This document shows positions 52,601-62,194 of a stretch of 64,000 nucleotides of DNA, one piece after another. The stretch is from Cruorifilaria tuberocauda (Eukaryota > Nematoda > Chromadorea > Rhabditida > Onchocercidae), in NCBI GenBank assembly GCA_013365365.1, contig JABVXU010000175.1, positions 41,488 to 105,487 of the forward strand, written 5' to 3'. Position 1 is the stretch's first letter, and every line of letters starts with the position of its first letter. The position numbers were made by a program, and so were the translations under genes. Below the pieces are notes generated by a model that ran no database searches, was not told the DNA's origin, and worked only from the letters and a program-made list of their open reading frames with translations.

Positions 52601-54943
52601 AATTTTGTTTCAATCAATTTCACTTTTTAAAACGAATGAAACTTTCTAAAAAAATAAAAGATTAATTCAAATTTCAATTTAGGGAGAATTTGTTATCTAG
52701 CACACTATTTATATCAAGGCTATCAAATTACCCCTTTTTATCTAAATAATTCAATTTCTCTGAAAACAAAGAGAAACCTGAAGCACTGCAGTGACCCAAA
52801 CTTTTAAATCTAAGAATTTCGATGAGTCTGGTGAAAAGCCTTCTGCTATCGAAGCGAAAGTATTTCGACAACCAAACTTTACAATCGCATAAATAATACA
52901 AATTGACATGCAAAATTGAGGGAATATAACAACAAATCGAGCCATCTGAAACAAAGTCAAAATTACGAAAATTTAAAAATTAAAATGATTAATGCGTAAA
53001 ATTTGGTCAGAATAAGCTTATAATTGTTTTAACAATAAGAACAGTGATTGGGCCAAAAATACTCCTTCACAACAGAATATTTTTCTTGTTTCGTTGTCAA
53101 AGTAAATAAAATTAAAATCCAATTGGAATTCATCTCTCATTTAACTCAATTAATTTCCGAAAACAAAATTTTTAGTACTTTAGCATAAAAACGCATTCCA
53201 AAAATTGCAACTGTAGCGACGATTGCGTGCTCAATAATAGCTGAAGCGAAGAAGAATTCACTTATTTTCCCAGGTTTATTAATCTTCTCCATCCTAAGAC
53301 CAAAAATTAAACTATAATTAGAAGGTAACAATAATGAAAGATAGAACATATAGATCGATTGAGAAGCATCTCATTTCACATCTTTCATGTTTATTTAAAA
53401 TCATTAGGCAAATTTTAATTTTACTCTCATACCAATAAATATTTGGCGGAAATTCGCGAAGCGCCTCAGAAGTTGATGTCATAGCTATCACAATTTGTTC
53501 CCATGTGTAATTCAAATCTGTTTTCATTTTATCATTCTGTATTTGAAAATTGTAGCAGTTTGAGTAGTATTGATAATTACCAATTGCTTCATTACATTTC
53601 AGGTATGGATTGTAGCAAGATGCTAAATATCAATTAGAATGATTGTCTGCTTTATTTTAAAGTGAAGTTTCTTTTTTTAATAGTATTCAATGTTTACCTC
53701 CAACTTTTGTTCAATTTTTGCTTAAAAAAAATTTTCATTTAAGAGGATTTCTGATCTGGTAAATACTGTGAATAAAAAAACGATAATAAAATTAATTATA
53801 GAATAAAAATAGAAAAGAAAAAATTATTCCGAGCTTTTGTCCCAAATTTCAGACGACAACGTCATCATGGAAAACTTTTGTGTTAAATTTCACTTAATAA
53901 ATCATTCAATTTGTAATTTAAAATAATGTAAAATAATGAATAGTAATGGCGAGAAGTCTCAGTGAATTCTGAATTTCGATTTCGATGAAAAATTTTGGTA
54001 GTTGAAGAAATAGGAAAAAATACAATGACTTTCGTAGACACATTCCAGCCAAGTAGTTTGTGATATGGAACTGAACGCAGTGATTAGACTCTTAAATGTA
54101 TAGAAGACGCCCATTACCGAATATGATAGCAGAAGAGTTTTACAAATAGCTACTAATAACATTGCAATACCAATTCCTGAAATGCAAACGTAGTTGAAGA
54201 GGAACGTGAACTATCTATCAATCATTTCACGTCAAATAGTGAAATAGTGAAATAATGCTTAGCAGCATTTGATTAAGGAAATTACTTAGCAGTGTTTGAA
54301 ATTACGCAAAGTCTTGCAGATATAAAATTTAATTATTTTTCATTGTGAAATATTTCACATAATTGTTTGTAATTTGTTTTGTGTATATTGTATAATATTG
54401 CGCATTATAAACTAATTCGAAAATTTTTTGCAAGTTTAAATTTCTAATTTACCATGATCCTCATGTGTTAAATTGATAAATAATGTTTTAAATACCTTCG
54501 AAAGCGGGACAAAGGCGTTGAAAGAGTTCTATTGATGGAAGTGAACTATATTGACCTATGGCATTTTCCAAATAAATAATTGGAATAGTGATAAAGATAA
54601 TACATAGCATATACGGAATGAAAAATAAAACTGAAATATGTACATTTAAATGAAATCAGAATTAAATGCTTTCTCATACATGCATTGTACGCATGAACAT
54701 TTGCTCATAACATTCATTTTCGTACAGTACGTAAATTGAAAATTTTTCTTAACTGGAAGTTTTCGAATATTTTTATTTAATTCATATGAACGAAGTGAAA
54801 ATATCGTTACTTCCACCACTCTCTGAGCAAATAATCGGAAATCGTAACATATTGCCGACAGTAACAACGAGAGATAGGGTGATAAATACATGGTCAGTAT
54901 GATTGACGAAACGAAATTTCGTTTGAGTAAATTGTTGTCTCAT
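43628..54943 (-). CDS. SLC6-family (neurotransmitter:sodium symporter fold) transporter, 14 exons, 610 aa
   Basis: Plasma-membrane transporter of the LeuT fold; substrate unknown. Exons on minus: 54943-54811, 54630-54496, 54176-54042, 53622-53433, 53293-53179, 52945-52778, 46667-46588, 46417-46299, 45839-45706, 45405-45262, 44858-44701, 44561-44492, 44366-44317, 43829-43628; total 1833 nt, phases consistent. Family marks: TM1 VGNMLRFP...SGG, TM2 FFIPYML and ENAIGQYSSLPS, EFGIGIAM-type start of TM3, extracellular loop 2 SCYNPYLKC with NYT sequon, TM5 FVVIFPQF, TM6 entry KVWVTAVLQ, FRNNFMRD before TM7, and TM11 PVNWYWTICWYIITPAF. The termini are short. Residues that bind ions in characterised members differ: TM7 Asn to Ile, TM8 Asp-Ser to Gly-Ala, TM6 Ser to Ala. 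Several donors are weak (GTGTCT, GTCATT, GTACTA). Intron 6 (46668-52777) carries the BEL element. Confidence 0.92.
46930..50040 (+). pseudogene. BEL gag C-terminus, protease, RT and RNase H remnant
   Basis: Continuous homology to the 3' part of gag through RNase H and the start of the Pol linker, broken by multiple stops and frame changes. The RT active-site segment is Y-V-D-S where the family has Y-V-D-N/D. The longest intact pieces are 47136-47372 and 49568-49777. Confidence 0.82.
50100..50680 (+). pseudogene. BEL gag N-terminal/core remnant, misplaced
   Basis: Frames around 50330-50580 read LPLPVFSGDPK, a stop, then EFWNSFNAAIHNQ and LKGEARQAVRGYY, matching the BEL gag core. Gag should lie 5' of Pol, but this piece sits between the Pol linker and the integrase. 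Confidence 0.8.
50690..51830 (+). pseudogene. BEL pre-integrase and integrase remnant
   Basis: Begins with EKDRLTSEGYKLAG and ISEADREK-type pre-integrase text, then a Cys pair (ACKRC), the integrase core (ELVDNLSAESFLHVLRR) and a C-terminal part (SLRERTQPE, IPHGKLLSKPV). Interrupted by stops throughout, and the Asp-containing core motif after the Leu/Arg helix is disrupted. Confidence 0.8.
51831..52777 (+). other. 3' remainder of retroelement and intron
   Basis: No domain recognised after the integrase. The composition returns to AT-rich near 52480, which I take as an approximate element boundary. Confidence 0.4.
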
Positions 54944-54952
54944 TTTTTGGAT

Positions 54953-54954
54953 CT
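54953..54954 (-). promoter_or_regulatory. probable spliced-leader acceptor of the SLC6 gene
   Basis: Minus-strand TTTGTTAG ends 9 nt before the ATG at 54943. The ATG leads directly into the TM1 frame, which supports the start. It could be a cis acceptor if a 5' exon exists. Confidence 0.4.
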
Positions 54955-55278
54955 AACAAATTGTGCCACTTTTTAAATTTTCACGCCAAAATCATAAAGA
55001 AGATATGAAATTTCAAATTCATTTATTTGAGCTCAGAAATGATTAATTAATCACTAACAGTGATATCTATTCGATTTCAAAAACTATTGCAAATGATTCG
55101 AAATTAATAGACATCTTTGTTTAAATAATTAAAGTTTATAAGAGACACAAACAGAAAATCGGAATGAAGTACAGTATAATCATAAATTCCGACAGGCTGT
55201 TCCACTTCTGTTTCTTCAAGCACACTTTTGGTAAAATTTTCAAATTTCTCCGACTTGATCTTTTCTGAATTTCAGAAT

Positions 55279-55786
55279 TTATGAGGAATATTCTAAACTA
55301 TTATTGAGTTCATTGACATTCGGCAAAATTTGAGAGAATTTCTTTCTTTTTAAAATTGCCCAAAAAACATCTAAAAAATATCGAGACATAATTTTACGTA
55401 TATCCTGAGAAAAACTGAAATAAAATAAAATCAGTAAAGTTGAGTTACCACTAAAATAGCTGCTCAAACAAAAAAACTTAATTATTATAGGATTTCAAAT
55501 AGTTTTAACCGCGTAAGTATATCCGACATATTTCCACATTAAATATATTATATTAAGAGTTCGAAATAAGTCTATGAATGTTATTTTCGTAATAGTAAAA
55601 TAATTAAAATGAAAATAATCACTTTCTTCAGTTTCTACAGGGAATATCATCCTTTTTCGGGATACTAATATTTGTTTTCCTAGAGAGACGGGTTTCTCTT
55701 TCTTGTCTAGTTCCTTAGATGACTTCTTACTTGACCTGGCTGATTTCTCGATTGCTGTTATTTCCCAATTTTTTGTTGATTTTATT
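55279..55786 (-). CDS. two candidate exons of an unrecognised gene, possible transporter relic
   Basis: Exon a is 55786-55510, after AAGTTTCAG and open for 92 codons. The same frame is already open from about 55870. Exon b is 55404-55279, after TTTCTCAG, 41 codons then TAA. The GTTAAA donor joins them in phase. Exon a is Lys/Ser-rich and then reads FIDLFRTLNIIYLMWKYVGY, which faintly resembles the DLFRTPN motif of SLC22 organic-ion transporters, but the expected six C-terminal helices do not follow. The 3' end lies about 335 bp upstream of the SLC6 start on the same strand, a spacing compatible with a nematode operon. The identity is speculative. Confidence 0.4.
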
Positions 55787-55870
55787 CTGAAACTTTTCGA
55801 AATATTTAATACGATGCATTTTTTAGATGAAACTTCACGGATTTTTAAACTTGAAATTGTTTTGAATTCG

Positions 55871-57706
55871 GATTGATTCCATTAAAATAAATGAAATATC
55901 ATAGGATTAAAACAATCGCAGCTATAAACAAGCTTGGATAAATAGTTGTTTAACTTGCAACTGATGAACAACCGCCGGATAATAAGATATATCGGACGAT
56001 TAACATTGATTGTTAAATCTTCCGACTTTATAAATGAAACATAGAACTTATGAGCAGAATAAAACTTCTGACAAATTAATTATGCAAATGTTTTTTTTTG
56101 AATGATTTGAAGTTAATTGCATGAAATAATAGTTGTAACAAATTAAGAAAGTTATTTTTAAAATGAGAATAGAGAAAGGGGAACGTAACTTATCACACAC
56201 CCAAACGAAATTAAAAATAATGAGCTTTCGTTGAAACAGTATCAATTCTTTACACGCAAATTCTATTCGCTCCTCAGCTCATTAATTAAAATAGATAATA
56301 ATTAAGTGGCTAATACTTACAAGTCAATTTGTATGAGAGCTTTACTGTTTCTAAATAAAATTTCATTTATCGATGAATTAAACGAAAAAATAAGTGTTTT
56401 TTTCTTAGGAAAAATAACGAAAGAATGAAAAAAATCTATTGAAGTATTAACAAAAATGTAGTGATGTGATTTTTTTAAGTAATGCAATAGTATTTACTTC
56501 AAACTTTTTTGTTTTTATTCATTCTTACATATAAACAAATCATTTTAATAAACTGGAAATCTTACTTAAAATAACATAATGAAGTAGCAACAAAATAAAA
56601 ATGGATGATGTTATCAGAATGAATGAAAATCGCAAATATTAAATATCACTAGTGATGTTAAAATTATCTTATTCGTTATCATGATAATAGCAATGAATCT
56701 ATTCTCTAAGTAACAAATCATCTGGAAAATTTGGATGAAACGACAATCGATTTTTAATTTTCAATAAAAAATGAAAATTTCGAATTTTCGTTGCTTACAA
56801 AAAACACTAAGGTTGCCGAAAAAATTTTCTTTCAATGCTCATTTTTCTCTTCCAAACCACTCCCACTCGATTTAGTTTTATCATTTTGTAGAGATATTTC
56901 TGATACCTTGTAAAGAGATTAGTTATTACATTCCTTCTGGCCTCTTTTTGGCAGTTTCGTATTGGAAAAATTATACCTTCATTGATTACCTCATTATTTA
57001 CTGTTTTCTTTTCTTTTTCTTTATTGTTTTCTTATACGAAAATTGATGTAAATAATATGTCAATATCATTAAATTATGTTTTAAATGAGGTTAAGGTTCA
57101 CATGGTACCGCTCATAATTTAGCTAAAATTGTACAAATCTTTTGAAAAGAGCAATTAATTATTACTGGATGGATGAGCATCATTTAAGATTCGAATTTGT
57201 TAGCAGAATGAGGTAGGTATATTTAAAGTTACAAATTCTTGAAATTTGAATATAAATAAAAATAATTTGGTTTTCTATAAAAACATATTTGCATAAAGCG
57301 TTATTTATTAAATTAACCGCGAAGTACTTTTCACACTTTTGTTTGCACATTTAATAATTTCGAATCATATTAAAATTAACAGTTTCTTAGTGGACAAAAA
57401 TACAACATAACGAAGAGATTAGATATGATTACATCCTACAGTATCGTTAATCATTTCAATTTTTAGAGCATATTGGATCCGATATTGCACTGATCACAAG
57501 AATCGTTCATTCATTCTCTTTCGGATGTAATGGAATAAGTAAATTAATTGTTAGTTGTCGCAAAAAAGAAGAAAAACGGTGAAATGCATGCAATCTGATG
57601 ATTGCCTCGTTGTATACAACAATTAAATGTCATTAGCATAGCAAATTCTACAGATCATTTGAAATTATTCTTTATTTTGCGAAATATTTGCGCACCGAAA
57701 TAGACA
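55871..57706. other. intergenic, no gene seen
   Basis: AT-rich. It contains the presumed 3' UTR of the hedgehog-related gene (minus, below 57707) and weak hydrophobic frames (for example 56048-56245) without splice support. Confidence 0.45.
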
Positions 57707-60700
57707 TCAGAGCTGTCGCAAGCCTGCGCGTTGTAGCACTGTATCATCCAAATCTGCTGGCGACCACTGCTGTGGTACATACAAAACTGAAATTATTTAT
57801 CATCTTGCGCGATGTAATATCAACTTAGCATGATATGCTATTAATCTGTATAATAATACAATGTCTGATATTTCTACTCTCTGACATTGTTAAAATTTTT
57901 GTACAAATTAGAATGCAGTACATTACATCTGATTAGGATATAGTAGTTGATAGTTCATTATACAGACTAGGCAGTATATTGGTTGAAATACAGTAATTGT
58001 TAACTATAGAAGGATGTAAGATTGATACAATTTGTAAACAGGATACCAGAAGGACGACGGTACTTATCCGATTGGGAAGGTTGAGCTGCAGCTCTTGGAA
58101 TGAACATTTGAACTTGATTTTCGGGAGCAGTAGTTGTGGCGTATATCAAAGATGATAGAGGAGCAAACGGAGTTACCACGGTGAAGTCAGGCGGAAATAC
58201 TAATGCTCCAGCCGGTGATAACGCAGCGAGACTTACGTTATGATAGCCAAGTCTTGCCATGAATTCTTCGAATGTTGATAATGGTTTTAATGTAACTTGG
58301 CTACTAGAAACTTGATTACCTGCAATTATTTAATTATATATAAATTCATTAAAATCTTTTGCTTACTTGCTAAATTATCTCTGTCAGGAAAAGTAGAAAT
58401 TTGCTTAAGTTAGAGAATTAGCAAGTAGTATGGTTTAATATTCAGAAATGAATACATACAAAGAAGGAAATATATAATATTGACCGGAGAAAAGAGGTTG
58501 TTTGCCAGAAAATGTCGGTGATGGTTCTGTTGAGATCACATTGGAAGCAGGTGTAGTAGAAGTATGAGTTATTGGAGCAATTGATAACTGCGTTAATCTG
58601 CCATTCGCGTTAACATTTCTCTTAGTATCAGCAGTGGGAAAGTATGATAGAGAGCTGAATGAGATGGGGCGACCGGAATTAGATGGATCAAAATAACCGG
58701 AAACAGGTTGAAGCGATGGCTGAGCGATTGGTGGAGCTATGGTAGGATAAGTATGAGTTATAAATGGCGCTACAGTTGGAAAGCCAAGTGTTGGTAACGT
58801 GGGAAAAGTAAGAGGAAAGAATGGAGGAGCAAATGTCGGAATCCCGAAAACTGGGTCCACGCCTTGGTTGCATCTTCGTAAGAAGCAGGATGTTTGTGGT
58901 TGACATTCTGTTGCACATGGTTGACGATTCTGATTTTGTTCGGACTGAATACTCTGACTGGATGTTTGTTTTTGAACAGGTTCAGAGCTAAATTCAGATT
59001 CTTGCAATGGTAGCTGAGGTAATTGTCTGCCAAATACATTTATTTGTTGTTGACCGAATGCTTTTGGTTGTCCCTGAATTACCGGGCCGTTAGCATTAGT
59101 AAAACCATTCTCACCCGATAAACCGCCATTGGTACCACCTGAATCAATTTCCGATTTATAGTTATTTAGTGGAACAGGCAGTGACTGAGTAAAATCTGGT
59201 TTCAGTGTTAATTCTGCTTTAACATCAATTTCTCCTCTCTTCGGCATCATTCCATTTCTATCCGGCAAGTCTGTTTTAACGCTTTCCTTTTCTTCGAATT
59301 CGGTTTTCCTGAATGAAAAACAATAAATAATCTTTTTCCTACCATTCTATTTCAACCTATCCACTTTAATTATTCAATTTTTATTTAGTTATATTGAGTA
59401 TAGTAAGACTATCGATAACTAGAAATTTGATTGATAAACAAACTTAGATTCTGCGAAATAAAAATTTAAAGTAAAACAGAAGTTTCATTTACTTGTATTG
59501 TTTTTTGTCGTCGGTTTTGTGGACGGTAATATCTGTGAATGCTTTCCTGCCTTGTAATTCTTCCAATTTTTCCTTTTTTAACATTTTTTCCTTTCGAAAG
59601 GTTGAAAGATCTGTTCCTCTTATCAACACTTTCACTATTTCATCACTGACATCCTTTTCGACTACAATATCAAATTGATTACAAAAAACGAAAATTTTCA
59701 AGTGAAATTTAAGTTACGAAACAAAAAGACAACATTCTTTACAATTTTCTTCATTTCTTACTTATCGTGTTGTTTCTTCTTTTATTTTGTCTTCTTCTCT
59801 CTTCAAAAAAACGATTGATTTACTCAAGCATGACAAAAGCTTGACTAAGGTCAAAACTTCATCATGATATAAAAACCATAAAACTTCAAGTTAACTTTAA
59901 AGATAGAATTTTAAATTTCATCAATAATTAGCTGAAAATATGAAAGAAAACGAAGAAATGTAATAGCAGATAACAATATTCATTTTATACTATCTTAAGT
60001 GAATTGGATTTGTCATCGAATTATCAAACAATCATTTCTGGATTTAAATGAGAAAGAAAAGTTTATTTCCGAAATAATGAATAAGGATTTATTATTTAAA
60101 AATGTTTTATATGTCAAGTTAAAACTTTTCCGATAAGATGTCTATTCTTTATTGGAATGATCGTCATTGTGAAAGAATGAAATGTGTGTGTGTGTGTGGT
60201 GTCTGTCTGTGTGTGTGTGTGTGTGTGCATGGATAACGGTTCTAACCAAAAGATTTCTTCACATATCGAAATAAGAGGAAATCATGGCATTGTGAAATTG
60301 ATAAAAATTCGACTAACAATTGACAACTGGTTCCGGTGGATCCGGTAAGCAGTGCATTCGCCGTACAGTAACTTCGTATGAAACGCTGCAAGAACTTATT
60401 GCTTTCAATTAAATATAAACTTAATGTAAAATTTAATCAATGTTTTCTCATAATTTGTTATTGTTCAAAAAATCAAAATAATGATAGATTATCATTTTCA
60501 TTAAAAATTTAAACTTATTTGAAAATCAGTGATATTTTTCGATGATATATGTAAAATTCAATTTCTAAGCAAAAACACCATAGAAGTTTTGTTTGCCATA
60601 TGTGTCAGGAAGTAATTATCATGAAGAAAGCGGAAAGGAATGGATAATTTCTTATGAATAGTTTTAAAATCTTCCATGTAACCTATATCATTTAGATGAC

Positions 60701-62191
60701 CTGCAACATTCGAGATGTTTTCAGACTCGCAACTATTTGTGAATAATAGCTTTCATTATCTTTTCGTGCTTTGTTTATCGTAGATTGATTGGAGATGTGA
60801 ACTAACATGTGTGTGTTAGCATCTACTACTTTCCGGACATTAGCTATCACGTCGAAACTTATTTGTCGTCCATCTCTAATTACTTCACCACCGGTTATCG
60901 CTTCACCAGGGCCAACATTTGTTACGCCAACTTCTTGTGAAAATCGTAATCCGGGAAATGTGCAACATTGCAGGATTAGTCTAAAAGATAGGACGAAAAT
61001 TTAGGTGACACTAATTTCTATACAATAAACAAAGGATTACGCAGCAAAACTTCAAACATCACATTAACCACTGATTCAATTCATTATCTCTACCAATAAA
61101 TCAACCTGATTATACAATTCGTATATTTGATTTATCAGAAATTAGCTCTTTTAATTGATTTTAGAGAAAATTAAAAAAATTTTCTTTTTTTCCTTCAAGT
61201 GAAATTCTCACGGTTGTCGTGGATGATCAATGTATTCGATGCCTCCAACCCACTGATCTTTTCTTGAACACGACAGATCCGAAAATTGACCGGAACAATT
61301 CTACAAAACATATTGTTTAAAGTGTTATTTGAATTCGAGAAAAATTTTTTTAATTTTATACATCTTTCATAGCAAAATTTTTAAGATTTAGTGTCAACTC
61401 ATTGAATGTAAATTTTAGAAAAAGCTTTCGAATAATTTTTGGAACAATTGACGATATAATTGAATTATTCAATTGCAATTGTATGAATTGAAATAAAGAA
61501 ACATATTATATTTCATTTAAATATACAAACCTGATATAATTCAAATTGTGATAAGAGGAAATATTGTTGAATGTTTCAGGTAGTTCCAATTAGAAATGGT
61601 AATTTAGGATGATTGTAATTAAAAATATATATTTAATTTCAACTTGTCAAAAGAAAAAGTTCAAATTTAATTTTAATAAACTATAATTAATTAGTGCTCT
61701 AATTTATGCTTCTTTGAAATCCAATAAAATTCTAAATATTAGTATTATTTTTTTCACATCTCAAAACATACAGCAATGAGTTTACTGCCGTATGGATCAC
61801 CGTAAACTTTGCTGTCCTTATCATCTTCGCGCATAAATCCATCGGCTTGTCCATTTGCATTTACCAAAAAATTACTATCATCTTTTTTGCTTTTTAAACT
61901 TGCAACACAGGTGGGTTGGGCGCAACCAAGTACCGGTGCTCCTAAAGAATTTAAAAAATTTTTTAACATTTATCGATAAATCTATATAAGAAATGATTGT
62001 TATTAAGGCTTCATCTTTTGATAATTTTTATCCTACAAATCAGAAATTTACCAATTTCCGAACATGAATTTTCCAGTCAAACCTGATGGAAGAACTTCAA
62101 AACTAAATGGTACACCGGTTGAACCACAAAATGATGCAAATGTTTGGTGTAATAAGACAGAGATGAGTGACAAATAGAATTGACTTTTCAT
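57707..62191 (-). CDS. hedgehog-related secreted protein, Wart/Qua-type domain without Hint domain, 9 exons, 651 aa
   Basis: Extracellular protein of the nematode hedgehog-related group (warthog/quahog type), usually linked to cuticle and moulting. Exons on minus: 62191-62083, 61941-61772, 61300-61212, 60980-60807, 60385-60318, 59661-59493, 59308-58485, 58319-58047, 57786-57707; 1956 nt, all phases consistent. Signal peptide is residues 1-21 ([19 protein letters not shown]). The domain at about 22-200 has [72 protein letters not shown] and [20 protein letters not shown] Lys/Glu-rich segment spans about 205-275, then a Gln/Pro/Thr-rich tail with [16 protein letters not shown] near residue 395 and many PTLP/PTIAPP-like motifs. 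The tail ends [20 protein letters not shown]. No Cys-initiated autoprocessing domain is seen before the stop. Could be the quahog orthologue or a warthog member; the symbol is withheld. Confidence 0.86.
60183..60228. repeat. (TG)n microsatellite in an intron
   Basis: TG dinucleotides interrupted by GTCTGTC, lying in intron 5 of the hedgehog-related gene. Confidence 0.9.
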
Positions 62192-62192
62192 C

Positions 62193-62194
62193 CT
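62193..62194 (-). promoter_or_regulatory. probable spliced-leader acceptor of the hedgehog-related gene
   Basis: Minus-strand AATACAG ends one base before the ATG that starts the signal peptide. Confidence 0.4.

Noticed and set aside
53959..54036. Extension of the SLC6 exon past 54042
   Set aside because: The frame stays open, but the phase and the SCYNP loop in the next exon require splicing at GTGTCT.
57209..57216. TGAGGTAG, the let-7 family seed
   Set aside because: The following bases do not match let-7 and no complementary arm lies within about 100 nt on either side.
57300..57700. Search for a Hint/Hog domain downstream of the hedgehog-related gene
   Set aside because: No Cys-led block or conserved TxxH-type motif was found on minus; the sequence is AT-rich 3' flank.
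58688..59039. Additional minus ORFs inside the hedgehog-related gene
   Set aside because: Alternate frames of exon 7; the Pro/Gln-rich frame alone is phase-consistent with both neighbours.
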